From the NCBI GenBank assembly GCA_018432235.1, contig JAHDLO010000010.1, positions 124,001-188,000 of the forward strand: a stretch of DNA of 64,000 nt, written 5' to 3'. Positions 8,465 through 16,857 of this stretch are shown here, piece after piece. Made by a program: the position numbers and the translations under genes. Position 1 is the stretch's first letter, and every line of letters starts with the position of its first letter. Source of the DNA: Clostridiaceae bacterium. GTDB taxonomy: Bacteria; Bacillota; Clostridia; Peptostreptococcales; Natronincolaceae. The notes beneath the pieces were generated by a model. It had not been told where the DNA came from, made no database searches, and saw nothing but the letters and a program-made list of their open reading frames with translations.

Positions 8465-8480
8465 TGTGATATTAATCACA
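8465..8480. promoter_or_regulatory. Crp/HcpR-type binding site TGTGA-N6-TCACA
   Basis: TGTGATATTAATCACA has perfect half-sites, extended by AAA and TTT outside. It matches the motif read by an Arg-Glu-x-x-x-Arg recognition helix, as in the Crp-family protein at 6721-7407. The centre is about 63 bases upstream of the start predicted from the -10 at 8524, the class I activator position. Confidence 0.75.
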
Positions 8481-8523
8481 TTTAACTGTGATTTAAAGCA
8501 TATTTATTATTGCCCCTGAGGAC

Positions 8524-8529
8524 TATAAT
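8524..8529 (+). promoter_or_regulatory. -10 element of the DUF1858 gene
   Basis: A perfect TATAAT with no recognisable -35 hexamer 17 bases upstream, as expected for an activator-dependent promoter under the Crp-type site. Confidence 0.55.
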
Positions 8530-8569
8530 GAATTTAGAAGAAAACATATTTTATAGGAGGTTTTTATAA

Positions 8570-8755
8570 ATGGTAATTACAAGAGATACTTTAATTGGAG
8601 ACATATTAAGAAAGAAACCTGATGCAGCTGCAATACTGATGTCCTTCGGCATGGGCTGTCTTGGTTGCCCTTCTTCTCAAATGGAGTCCCTGGGTGATGC
8701 CGCAGCAGTTCATGGTATAGATGTTGAGGCAATTCTGGCAAAGCTAAACGGATAG
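8570..8755 (+). CDS. DUF1858 / hybrid-cluster-protein-associated redox disulfide protein
   Basis: A 61-residue protein matching the small DUF1858 domain, also called the hybrid-cluster (prismane)-associated redox disulfide domain. GMGCLGCPSSQMESL contains the conserved Cys30-x2-Cys33 pair, and the N-terminus (TLIGDILRKKPDAAAIL) is typical. In other anaerobes the domain sits beside hybrid cluster protein (hcp) and is linked to nitric oxide or hydroxylamine stress. No hcp gene is in this window, but the promoter carries a perfect HcpR/Crp-type site. TAGGAGG precedes the ATG. A symmetric terminator follows. Confidence 0.88.
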   Translation: MVITRDTLIGDILRKKPDAAAILMSFGMGCLGCPSSQMESLGDAAAVHGIDVEAILAKLNG

Positions 8756-8809
8756 CTGAAAAACAGACTTTGCATAGGATAGGGTCGTCAACCTGCTTAT
8801 GCTAAAATT

Positions 8810-8850
8810 AAAGGGCTAGGGGAGGACAATACCCCCTAGCCCTTTAATTT
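8810..8850. terminator. bidirectional terminator
   Basis: AAAGGGCTAGGGG (8810-8822) pairs perfectly with CCCCTAGCCCTTT (8833-8845), flanked by T-rich sequence on the plus strand and A-rich on the minus. It ends both the DUF1858 gene and the convergent gene whose stop lies inside it. Confidence 0.85.
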
Positions 8851-9293
8851 TCTTCCTTCGTGTCCTTCAGCATGTCATAGATGCTGCAATGAATTTTATA
8901 TCTAAGCCTTGAATTCAATAAAAGCCTTATCCCAATATCGCATATAAAATATTGAACCAGCCTTCTCTTGTTGAGACTTTGAGGGAGCATCATTTTATTC
9001 TCTAACAGCTCCAGCAAACGCTCCTCGTAATCCTTAATCTCCAATAAAATGCTCATTATTTTGTATTCCTGACAGATTAGCTGCTGATCCAGTATCTCAT
9101 TACCCAGCTTCTGCTCCTCCTTCACTGAACGCTTTTTCAAGTGAACAATCAATTCCTTATTACTCTCCTCCACTTCTTCTGTTATTAAATCTAAATCTCT
9201 AAGTATCTCCAGCATACGGGAGCTTTGCTCCAGATATAGTAAATATTCTTCTATGGATTCCTTTAAGGCTTCTATTAGGCTGTTATTCAACAA
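8844..9293 (-). CDS. hypothetical helical protein
   Basis: A 149-residue soluble protein rich in Leu, Glu, Lys and Ile, strongly helical with heptad-like spacing at about 5-100 and a basic C-terminal part. No known motif; two isolated cysteines. It begins with TTG at 9293 (or the next codon, also TTG), and GGGAGGG is eight bases upstream. It ends inside the bidirectional terminator. Family not recognised. The helical content suggests oligomerisation or a binding role. Confidence 0.65.
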   Translation of the reverse strand: MLNNSLIEALKESIEEYLLYLEQSSRMLEILRDLDLITEEVEESNKELIVHLKKRSVKEEQKLGNEILDQQLICQEYKIMSILLEIKDYEERLLELLENKMMLPQSLNKRRLVQYFICDIGIRLLLNSRLRYKIHCSIYDMLKDTKEEN

Positions 9294-9336
9294 ACCAAAC
9301 CCTCCCCATAAAGTGCTATTTACAATATTGATATAA

Positions 9337-9395
9337 ATTAAAGGCCTGTAATATTCCTTAGATTATAAAATCCTGGAAAATTATAGGCCTTTAAT
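9337..9395. terminator. long inverted repeat after the metal transporter operon
   Basis: 16-base arms, 9337-9352 and 9380-9395, pair with one mismatch around a 27-base loop. It lies just past the permease stop on the minus strand. The downstream T tract is weak, so it may be a terminator or an mRNA 3' stabiliser. Confidence 0.5.
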
Positions 9396-9399
9396 TCTC

Positions 9400-10233
9400 T
9401 TATGCTGTGGCTTTGATATGATTAGCCGTGACTTTTAATTTGATATTTTTAAATAATAGCGTTGAAATTAAAATAAAAATGCCGCTCAGGACTATCGTTC
9501 CTCCCGGTGCCAGATCCCAATAGAAGGATATGAATAAGCCCATCAGGACTGCCACCAGCCCAAATAAAACACTGTATATCATGGTCTGCTTAAAGCTCTT
9601 GGCAACTTGCATGCCTGCTGCCACCGGCACCACCATCATGGAGGATACCAATAGTATGCCTACAATCCTCATGGATACCGCAATTGTCATTGCCACCAAT
9701 ATATTGAAATATAGGCTTACTCTTTTTATAGGTACACCAGCCAATCTGGCAGCCTCTTCATCAAAGGTGATATAAAAGAGACTTCTATATAAAAATATTA
9801 ATGATACCATTATGATTAATCCCAAAATCGCAACCGTCCTTATATCCTGAAGATTCACCAGGGTTATGCTTCCGAATAAATAACTAAAGATTGATGAATT
9901 TGATTTGCCCATACTGATAAAAATAGTTGCCAGCCCGATACCTGCCGACAGCATTATGGCTATTGATAATTCTGCATAGTCTTTGAACTCCTGCCTCAGC
10001 TTCTCTATGCCCAAGGCAGCAGCTATTGAAAAAGCTAAGGCTGAATATATTGGATAAATACTCCCCAGCATCCCTGCAGCAACCCCTGCTAACGCCACAT
10101 GCGAAAGAGTGTCTCCAATCATTGAAAGGCGCCTTAAAACTATAAAAACCCCAATGGCAGGGCATATCACGCCAATTATAGCCCCTGCAATAAAGGCACG
10201 TTGCATAAATCCATAGGTAAAAATTTCAGGCAT
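9400..10233 (-). CDS. znuB: Zn/Mn-type ABC transporter permease
   Basis: A 277-residue membrane permease of the ABC-3 family (ZnuB/MntB-like) with about eight to nine hydrophobic helices. IVLRRLSMIGDTLSHVALAGVA is the family's cytoplasmic coupling region. The start is ATG 10233, since GAGGAG sits seven bases upstream inside an apparent longer frame that begins at a GTG at 10248. It follows the ATPase gene by 14 bases and completes an uptake operon. Zn is favoured over Mn only because of the His-rich binding protein. Confidence 0.9.
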   Translation of the reverse strand: MPEIFTYGFMQRAFIAGAIIGVICPAIGVFIVLRRLSMIGDTLSHVALAGVAAGMLGSIYPIYSALAFSIAAALGIEKLRQEFKDYAELSIAIMLSAGIGLATIFISMGKSNSSIFSYLFGSITLVNLQDIRTVAILGLIIMVSLIFLYRSLFYITFDEEAARLAGVPIKRVSLYFNILVAMTIAVSMRIVGILLVSSMMVVPVAAGMQVAKSFKQTMIYSVLFGLVAVLMGLFISFYWDLAPGGTIVLSGIFILISTLLFKNIKLKVTANHIKATA

Positions 10234-10247
10234 CTCAATTCTCCTCA

Positions 10248-10994
10248 CTAATGCTGATGATGGAGGAGGCTTATGCCTTCTCCATAGACCTGCTTAATAT
10301 AATCCGTCTGATTAAAGCTCTTTGAATCATGAAGGAATAGACTCTGATTGCCAAGGCATGCAACCTTGTTGGTCTTATCTGTGATCACGCCTATATCATG
10401 GGATACCATAGCTAGCGTTATGCCAAGACTCTTGTTCAACAGCGCCATAAGGCCATAAAACTTTTCCTGTGAAGCTACGTCTACCCCCACCAGAGGCTCA
10501 TCCATTATGATTAGCTCAGGATTATTAACCAGTGCTCTGGCGATAAAGACCCTCTGCTGCTGTCCTCCCGATAAACTGCCAATCAGCCTTTTTTTATAAT
10601 CAACCATGTCTACAATGCTTAATACCTCATCAATTTTTTCCCGTTGTTCTTTATTCAAGAATTTAAAGGGCTTTGTTTGCATATATAGATTAGCCGCGAC
10701 AATCTCCTCAACTGTTGCAGGAAAGCCTGCATTAATATCTCTTGCCTTCTGTGCTATATACCCTATCCGATGCCATTGATCGAAGCTCTTAACAGCCTGT
10801 CCCAACAATTGTATTGAGCCCTGCTGGGGTTCTAAAATCCCCAGCAGCAGCTTAATTAATGTTGTCTTAGCGGAGCCGTTTGGCCCCACAATTCCTATAA
10901 AATCTCCCTTAAAGACCTCTAAGGAGACCTCCTTTAAAACCATCTTTGTATCATAGCTGAAGGTAACATTTTTTATTTCTATTACCTTTTCCAT
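10248..10994 (-). CDS. znuC: Zn/Mn-type ABC transporter ATP-binding protein
   Basis: A 248-residue ATPase that powers the metal importer. Walker A reads GPNGSAKTTL, the Ser-Ala variant common in ZnuC/MntB homologues. LSGGQQQR is the ABC signature, LIIMDEP the Walker B and SHD the H-loop. Its ATG overlaps the stop of the substrate-binding gene (TAATG), so translation is coupled. It is followed closely by the permease. Confidence 0.93.
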   Translation of the reverse strand: MEKVIEIKNVTFSYDTKMVLKEVSLEVFKGDFIGIVGPNGSAKTTLIKLLLGILEPQQGSIQLLGQAVKSFDQWHRIGYIAQKARDINAGFPATVEEIVAANLYMQTKPFKFLNKEQREKIDEVLSIVDMVDYKKRLIGSLSGGQQQRVFIARALVNNPELIIMDEPLVGVDVASQEKFYGLMALLNKSLGITLAMVSHDIGVITDKTNKVACLGNQSLFLHDSKSFNQTDYIKQVYGEGISLLHHQH

Positions 10995-12019
10995 TATTTC
11001 ACCAATGCCTTCTTCAAGCTCTCTATATTTTTATACATAAGAGATATATAGTCCTCCCCTGTCCTTTGCTGTTCATCTGTAAGCCCCTCCATGTTATAGA
11101 GCACCAAGGGCTCAAGATTGGCTTCTTTAGAGAGCACCTCTGCAGTTTTAGGGTTTGCCAGCACCTCAAAGAATATATGCTTTATATTATACGCCTTTGC
11201 CAGCTTGCTTAGCTCTGCCAGCTTGGCAGGAGTCGGCTCAGCATGGGGCGATGTACCGGCCACGGATATTTCCTCTATGCCATAGCGTCTTGCCAAATAC
11301 GCAAAGGCTGAGTGAGATACGATAATTTTTCTATCCTCTGAAGGAATCCCTTCTAGTTCTTTAGAGAATGCCACATCCAGTTCTTCCAACTGCGCCTTGA
11401 AGCTTGAATAGTTCTCTTCAAAAACATCTGTATTGTCTGATGAAACAGTAGAAAGCGCATCCTTAATCCTTTCTGCTATTTTAGCAGCATTCATTGGGTC
11501 CAGCCATATGTGAGGATCGAATTCACCATGATGATGATCATGATCCTCATCCTCATCCTCGTCGTGGTCGTGGTCATGATCATCGTGATCATGGTCATCA
11601 TGATCGTGGTCGTGATCCTCCAAGCTTATTAAATCTAAGCCTTCACTGGCATTTATTATTTTGATATCCTTACCCGACAGTAGCTCCAAAACACCGTCAA
11701 CCCAAGGTTCAAACTCCAAACCATTGTATATAAAGACCTCTGCCTTCTCCAGCTCTGCCAAAATTCTTGGGGTTGGTTCAAAGCTATGGGGCTCTGTTGA
11801 AGCTGGTACAATTGATGTCACCTCCACCAACTCTCCACCAACCGTAAGGGCAAAATCATAGTAGGGATAGAAGCTGGTAAAGACCTTAATTTTTTCTACC
11901 TGAGGCTCAGGCGGATGATCAACACCATCACTTTCCGCCGGCTGACCACTGCAGCCTGTAAGTAATAGGGCAATCGTTAAAGCTATTATCATACTTAGTT
12001 TAATTTTTGAAAAAAACAT
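10994..12019 (-). CDS. znuA: Zn-binding lipoprotein of ABC importer (ZnuA/AdcA-like)
   Basis: A 341-residue substrate-binding protein. A lipobox, LLTGCSGQ, at about residue 17-24 predicts lipid anchoring outside the membrane. A long His/Asp-rich stretch at about 131-160, alternating His and Asp, is the zinc-sensing loop of ZnuA proteins. Conserved metal ligands follow in FDPHIWLDP, SHSAFAYLARRYG and the C-terminal EVLANPKTAEVL region. GGAGGTG precedes the ATG. It is the first gene of the operon, with a perfect 8-bp inverted repeat 16 bases upstream as candidate operator. The His-rich loop favours zinc over manganese. Confidence 0.93.
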   Translation of the reverse strand: MFFSKIKLSMIIALTIALLLTGCSGQPAESDGVDHPPEPQVEKIKVFTSFYPYYDFALTVGGELVEVTSIVPASTEPHSFEPTPRILAELEKAEVFIYNGLEFEPWVDGVLELLSGKDIKIINASEGLDLISLEDHDHDHDDHDHDDHDHDHDEDEDEDHDHHHGEFDPHIWLDPMNAAKIAERIKDALSTVSSDNTDVFEENYSSFKAQLEELDVAFSKELEGIPSEDRKIIVSHSAFAYLARRYGIEEISVAGTSPHAEPTPAKLAELSKLAKAYNIKHIFFEVLANPKTAEVLSKEANLEPLVLYNMEGLTDEQQRTGEDYISLMYKNIESLKKALVK

Positions 12020-12034
12020 AGTGCACCTCCATTT

Positions 12035-12055
12035 AAATGCAACTCATTTGCATTT
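12035..12055. promoter_or_regulatory. palindromic operator upstream of the metal importer
   Basis: AAATGCAA, five bases, TTGCATTT: a perfect inverted repeat. A TATAAT at 12072-12077 on the minus strand places the start near 12065, so the site would cover the early transcribed region. Size and position fit a Fur-family (Zur-like) repressor, although the sequence is not the Bacillus Zur box. Confidence 0.6.
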
Positions 12056-12191
12056 ATAATTTATTATTTCCATTATACACCTTTTCTAAACAATTATGCT
12101 ATATATAAATCTATTTTATTAATTGATTTTACCTTTTTTTATTCTAAGGACTGCTATACTAAGTCTAACGCCCGGTTTTTAACATAAAAAA

Positions 12192-12212
12192 AGCCCCTGA
12201 TTCCCAGGGGCT
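12192..12212 (-). terminator. terminator of the activase gene cluster
   Basis: AGCCCCTG and CAGGGGCT around five bases, followed by a run of seven T on the minus strand just after the 12218 stop. Confidence 0.85.
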
Positions 12213-12217
12213 TTTGG

Positions 12218-13201
12218 CTATGCCAGCTTCTCAACCTCATTTTTCAGTTTTCCATTCCATTTACCGCATTTATCTCCCCATCTAGCCGATACCTGACCAT
12301 CTCTCAATATTTCTATAACCTCACAGCCATTGGAGCAATCATTACACTCAAAGCCCTTAACCTGATAGCCGGAGTGAACAATGTCAAAGCCTTTGAAGCT
12401 GGTCCTGTTCTTTTTCATATCATACTCTTGAGCCATCAAACAACAGCCTATCGCTCCCATTACATCATGATGGGGCGGAACAAGAATTGCAGTTCCAAGA
12501 GCCTCCTCAAAGGATTTTTTTATGCCTACGTTGGCAGCCACGCCTCCCTGAAACACTATAGGGCCTAAAATTTCCTTTCCCTTACCGAGATTGTTTAAGA
12601 AATTCCTAACGAGTGCATCACATAGACCTTTGATGATGTCCTCCTGATTATGTCCCAGTTGCTGCTTATGTATCATATCAGATTCTGCAAAAACTGCACA
12701 TCTGCCGGCTATTCTGACAGGGGCCTGGGATTTTAAAGCCATTTCACCAAAGTCCTCAATAGGAATGCCAAGCCTTGCTGCCTGTCTATCCAAAAATGAT
12801 CCGGTACCTGCAGCACATACGGTATTCATGGCGAAGTCGCTGATTATACCATCCCTTAAAAGGATAATCTTTGAATCCTGCCCACCGATTTCCAATATCG
12901 TCTTTACACCATCTACGAAATTTATGGCCGCAATGCCATGGGCAGTTATTTCATTTTTGATAACATCAGCGCCAACCATCATGGCTGCCAGGTGTCTTCC
13001 GCTTCCTGTGGTGCCGACACCACGAACCCTCACTTCCTCCGACACCTGGCTTCGGACCTCCTTGAGACCTCTTTTGACCGCTTCTATTGGTTTACCCTGT
13101 GTCTGTGTGTATACCTTAGCCATTATACCTTTATCCTCATCCATCAACACCACATTTGTACTTACGGAGCCTACATCAATACCCAGATAACAATTTTTCA
13201 T
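12218..13201 (-). CDS. acyl-CoA dehydratase activase (BadF/BcrA/HgdC-type ATPase)
   Basis: A 327-residue ATPase of the ASKHA fold that activates 2-hydroxyacyl-CoA dehydratase-type enzymes by ATP-driven electron transfer. GIDVGSVSTN is the phosphate-1 loop, EIGGQDSKI the phosphate-2 region, and CAAGTGSFLD and GRCAVFAESD hold the two cysteines that bridge a [4Fe-4S] cluster between subunits. A C-terminal extension has a further cysteine group (CNDCSNGC and DKCGKW), absent from the short HgdC. AAGGAG precedes the ATG, which lies inside the upstream gene (26-base overlap). The dehydratase itself is not in this window. Confidence 0.88.
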   Translation of the reverse strand: MKNCYLGIDVGSVSTNVVLMDEDKGIMAKVYTQTQGKPIEAVKRGLKEVRSQVSEEVRVRGVGTTGSGRHLAAMMVGADVIKNEITAHGIAAINFVDGVKTILEIGGQDSKIILLRDGIISDFAMNTVCAAGTGSFLDRQAARLGIPIEDFGEMALKSQAPVRIAGRCAVFAESDMIHKQQLGHNQEDIIKGLCDALVRNFLNNLGKGKEILGPIVFQGGVAANVGIKKSFEEALGTAILVPPHHDVMGAIGCCLMAQEYDMKKNRTSFKGFDIVHSGYQVKGFECNDCSNGCEVIEILRDGQVSARWGDKCGKWNGKLKNEVEKLA

Positions 13202-14285
13202 TGTGCTTTAACTCCTTTCGTCTCCTTAGTAGGTCTACAAAGGCCTCAATCCTCGTATTTAATCCGGCCTCACCTGTCATTTCATCCACTATAAGACATA
13301 GATAGGGTATGTTATAGTCCTTTTCGACCGAAGGCAGTATGCTCTGGGCAACGATCTCCGGCATACAGGTAAAGGGATATACCTGAATTAAACCATCATA
13401 ACCCTCTTTTGCATATTTAACTGCATAGCCTACCGTCTCCCTAGCATGTCCTCCTATCATAGATCCCAAATAAGGCTTAGCTGCCTGCCATATTTCCTTT
13501 TCACTTGAGAGCTTAAGGGGCTGCAAATAGAGATGCTCCGTCAGCCAGCGACTGATTTTCAAGGATTTATTTATCTCTACACCCAAAGCCCCCAGCTTTT
13601 TTTCAATGTCTAGATTGACGAAGGGCTCAATAATGGTATATATTTCGCCGATAAGACCTATTTTTACAACATCTCTTTCGGGGTCCTCTTCTATGCTATT
13701 TATTTTTCTCTTTGTTTCCTTAACTAAATCCATTACAGCCCTATAACCCTTCACCTTCCTAACTTCTTTGTGAAAACTGTCGTATAGCTGATCAGTGCTG
13801 CCCATAACCCGCTCCCTAGGTCTTTTATAAAATGCTGCATCGTCTATTTCATCAACACCATAGAGTGCCTTTGTGGCCTTTGCCAGTGCCTTTATAATAC
13901 TGTAGGGGTTTTTGGTATTAGCCAGCTTTGTAACGCTTTTAAAAAATTTATCGTAGTCACCCTGAGGCGGGTCCAAGAGAATGAAATCCAATTGATGCCC
14001 CATCGACTTTAATATTTCCTTCTGTAAAATAGAATAGTACCCAAATCGACAGGGACCGCAGCTTCCAGTTATCACTATGGTATCTGCCCCCTGTCTGATG
14101 CTTTCTATGTAATTTCCTATGTTTACCTTTAAGGGCAAGCATATGGATTCTGGTGAATGCTTCGTCCCTATGTCCAGAGTATCGTTGCTGCATTGCGGTG
14201 GTATAACAATATCCACCCCCAGCTCCTCCAGCAGTACCTTAGTTGCCACATATTGATTTCCCATATGGGGAAAGGTTACCTTCAT
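13176..14285 (-). CDS. acyl-CoA dehydratase activase-related protein (DUF2229-like), second component
   Basis: A 369-residue cytoplasmic protein of the activase-related group. It has QCSNDTLDIGTKHSPESICLP near the N-terminus and GSCGPCRFGYY around residue 75-85. Both supply cysteines for a probable Fe-S cluster as in the dehydratase alpha/beta fold. TFPHMGNQY at the start is typical of the family. ATG 14285 is preferred over an upstream in-frame codon because GGAGGAG lies just before it. It overlaps both neighbours (47 and 26 bases), so the three genes form one translationally coupled unit. In many clostridia equivalent domains occur in one very large protein. Confidence 0.82.
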   Translation of the reverse strand: MKVTFPHMGNQYVATKVLLEELGVDIVIPPQCSNDTLDIGTKHSPESICLPLKVNIGNYIESIRQGADTIVITGSCGPCRFGYYSILQKEILKSMGHQLDFILLDPPQGDYDKFFKSVTKLANTKNPYSIIKALAKATKALYGVDEIDDAAFYKRPRERVMGSTDQLYDSFHKEVRKVKGYRAVMDLVKETKRKINSIEEDPERDVVKIGLIGEIYTIIEPFVNLDIEKKLGALGVEINKSLKISRWLTEHLYLQPLKLSSEKEIWQAAKPYLGSMIGGHARETVGYAVKYAKEGYDGLIQVYPFTCMPEIVAQSILPSVEKDYNIPYLCLIVDEMTGEAGLNTRIEAFVDLLRRRKELKHNEKLLSGY

Positions 14286-15240
14286 TCTTTCTCCTCCAAT
14301 CAATCATGTCTATAAATGCCTCCAGTCGTGTGTTGACTCCAGCCTCCCCGGTATGCTCATCCAAGGTAATCAATAGGAAGGGGATATCACTCTCACTGCG
14401 CATTCTTCTTTCGATTAGCTCCTCAACAATGGAGTCTATGCCGCAGCCAAAGGAGGACACATATATGACACCATCAATATCTTTATTCTCAGCTAAATAC
14501 ATAGCGGTTCCCATAAGCCTTCGTCCGTAGCTCCAGAACATCCTCTTTTCCAGCGTATCCGAATAATCCCTCAGCCTTCCATTATCCAGCATTTCAGGAA
14601 GCAAAATATCCACATTTAATGCCTTCAGCTTATTTATTATCTCCATAGATCCGAAATTATCGTAGATCAGATAGCTATGACCCATTAGAGCGATTGTCTT
14701 TCTGCCCCTTTTACCATTAAAGCAGCTTTCCTTCATCAGCTCTCCGTTAAGTGGAATCCTTCCCTCAGCTATCGACTGCTTGTATTGCTTATATTTTTTA
14801 AGTGCCTCTGCATATGCGCTATCGATTTTTTTCCTGTCCTTAGTCACATACTCACCAAATTCATATATGGTCGTCATAAGACTTTTACGAGACTTATTGA
14901 AGTTTATTACAGTATCAATCATGGGAGGGACATTCTTAATTGAATATTTAACCATCTCTGGAAGACCGCAGAATTTAGGACATATATATTCTCCTTTATA
15001 CACACTCATCATCCTGGGCACAAAAATATAATCCACCTTATCCCGCAGGTCAATGATATGACCATGAAGGATTTTTACCGGCAGACATGCTTCATCGACT
15101 GTGTTTTTTGCTCCTTGATCTAGTATATGCTTATTTGTAGGGCTAGATAGAATGACCTCCGCCCCCAGCGCTTCATAGAAGGCCTTCCATAGGGGGTAAT
15201 AATCATAGAACCAAAGCCCTCTAGGTATTCCGATTTTCAC
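14239..15240 (-). CDS. acyl-CoA dehydratase activase-related protein (DUF2229), first component
   Basis: A 333-residue protein beginning MKIGIPRGLWFYDYYPLWKAF, the signature of DUF2229 activase-related proteins, with SPTNKHILDQG and EACLPVKILHGH following. VYKGEYICPKFCGLP gives a cysteine pair. Its C-terminal LDEHTGEAGVNTRLEAFIDMI resembles the end of the downstream paralogue (VDEMTGEAGLNTRIEAFVDLL), so the two genes share a common origin. It starts with GTG at 15240 with AAAGGAGAGG upstream. It is the first gene of the operon. The exact biochemical role is unproven. Confidence 0.82.
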   Translation of the reverse strand: MKIGIPRGLWFYDYYPLWKAFYEALGAEVILSSPTNKHILDQGAKNTVDEACLPVKILHGHIIDLRDKVDYIFVPRMMSVYKGEYICPKFCGLPEMVKYSIKNVPPMIDTVINFNKSRKSLMTTIYEFGEYVTKDRKKIDSAYAEALKKYKQYKQSIAEGRIPLNGELMKESCFNGKRGRKTIALMGHSYLIYDNFGSMEIINKLKALNVDILLPEMLDNGRLRDYSDTLEKRMFWSYGRRLMGTAMYLAENKDIDGVIYVSSFGCGIDSIVEELIERRMRSESDIPFLLITLDEHTGEAGVNTRLEAFIDMIDWRRKNEGNLSPYGKSICGN

Positions 15241-15311
15241 TTGTAAACCTCTCCTTTCAGCACCTGTATATTATTGTCAAAAAAGACAGCTGCTATACGC
15301 CTTTCTGGTTA

Positions 15312-16814
15312 CTAGGTAAAAGGCAGTACTATTCGTGCAATGATATGCTTTAGTCTATTATAGTAGGCGGGGTTTTTTCTGTAGTTCGTTGAATTCAACA
15401 GATGGCTCTTTTTAAAGTACGTATCAAAGATTTCCTCCATTTCCTCGGTAATGCTGTAGTCATATACAACAGCGTTCACCTCATAATCCAGGAACATGCT
15501 TCTTGAGTTAAAATTCGCAGAGCCAACTGAGGTTATTTCTCCATCAGCACAGAAGGCCTTTGAATGAAGAAATCCTTCCTTAAAAAGATAGATTTTTACA
15601 CCTGCCTTGATCAAATCAGCATAGAAGGAGGAATTAGCCCAGCCCACTATGAAAACATCAGGTTTTTCTGGCAATACGATCCTTACTTCTACGCCCCGAA
15701 GGGCTGCGGTCTGTAATGCCTTTACCATGCCTTCATTCAGTATCAAATAGGGTGTAGCTATATAAACCTTTTCCCTTGCGCCTGAAATCAGCGAGAAATA
15801 TAGCTGGCTAATTTCATTCCAATGGGTATCATAGCCGCTGGTAATCATCTGGGCAGCAATATCAGCCTCACCCTTTACAGATGGAAAAAAGTCTTCGTCT
15901 ATAAGCCTTTCTTCAGTAACATAGCACCAGTCTCCTAAAAAAATCTTCTGTATCCACAAAACCAGTTCTCCTCTGACCTTCATTTGAAGGTCATTCCACG
16001 GTCCAATGCTCTTGTCTCTGCCTAAATATTCATTGCCTATATTAAAACCCCCAATATAGGCAATTTCACCATCTATAAGTAAAATTTTTCTATGATTTCT
16101 ATGATTTAGTTTACCCTTAAGTATGGATTGCATCACATCATCATATATGCCTACTTTTACACCCCCCTCTCTTAATTCCTTTAAAACACTTTTGTTAAGC
16201 TCCCTACTGCCAAGACCGTCATAGATAAGCCTGATGGCTACACCCTCCTTGGCCTTTTTAATGAGGGTATCACTAAATTTACGACCTATCTCGTCATCTC
16301 TTATGATAAAAAATTCTATATGAATATGGTGCTTGGCTCTGCTTATTTCCTCTATCATCTCGTCGATGAGGGTCACACCATTACTCATAAGCTCGATATC
16401 ATTTCCTGCAGTAACCGGCATACCCGTGTTTCCCTCTATTAAAGTAGCTATTCCCTTTTGAAAGGTAGTATCCAGCAGCGGCTTTCCTTCAGTGGCTGTT
16501 ATTTTATGGAGCTGATCCATATAGCTGCTACGATTCTGCTGATAGCCATTAAGCAGCTTGGCATTTCTCCAAACCTGAAACAACGTAAATACTGCGAAAA
16601 TACTTAAAGCTATAAAGGCATAATTGATCACCCTTAAAAAGATTTTTTCGTCGATAAATCTTCCTACCAGAAAAAGCAGTGAAAATATCAAAGCTAATGC
16701 AAGCATATAAGGGTAAATCCCCACTATTATCGCGCTTGAAATTTGATTGAATAAGTGAAAGGCTACAATTAGTATCAATAATCCTATGGTTATAAGCTTT
16801 AAAATTCCTATCAT
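15312..16814 (-). CDS. cls: cardiolipin synthase
   Basis: A 500-residue membrane phospholipase-D-type enzyme that condenses two phosphatidylglycerols into cardiolipin. Two or three N-terminal hydrophobic helices (about 1-75) anchor it. The two HKD motifs are HRKILLIDG with GGFNIG, and HSKAFCADG with SANFNSRS. ATG 16814 is chosen because AAGGAG lies eight bases upstream; a longer frame to 16868 overlaps the preceding gene. It is followed by the activase operon after a 70-base gap. Confidence 0.93.
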   Translation of the reverse strand: MIGILKLITIGLLILIVAFHLFNQISSAIIVGIYPYMLALALIFSLLFLVGRFIDEKIFLRVINYAFIALSIFAVFTLFQVWRNAKLLNGYQQNRSSYMDQLHKITATEGKPLLDTTFQKGIATLIEGNTGMPVTAGNDIELMSNGVTLIDEMIEEISRAKHHIHIEFFIIRDDEIGRKFSDTLIKKAKEGVAIRLIYDGLGSRELNKSVLKELREGGVKVGIYDDVMQSILKGKLNHRNHRKILLIDGEIAYIGGFNIGNEYLGRDKSIGPWNDLQMKVRGELVLWIQKIFLGDWCYVTEERLIDEDFFPSVKGEADIAAQMITSGYDTHWNEISQLYFSLISGAREKVYIATPYLILNEGMVKALQTAALRGVEVRIVLPEKPDVFIVGWANSSFYADLIKAGVKIYLFKEGFLHSKAFCADGEITSVGSANFNSRSMFLDYEVNAVVYDYSITEEMEEIFDTYFKKSHLLNSTNYRKNPAYYNRLKHIIARIVLPFT

Positions 16815-16857
16815 TCCTTCATCTCCTTCAGAAATGAACAATAAAAAAGATATGGAT

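Noticed and set aside
11520..11625. CATGATCATGATC-type repeats in the metal importer gene as a DNA repeat element
   Set aside because: They are codon repeats encoding the His/Asp-rich metal loop of the binding protein.
12765..13190. 141-codon plus-strand open frame opposite the activase gene
   Set aside because: It lies fully inside a well-conserved gene in another frame, has no ribosome binding site and its sequence has no family features.
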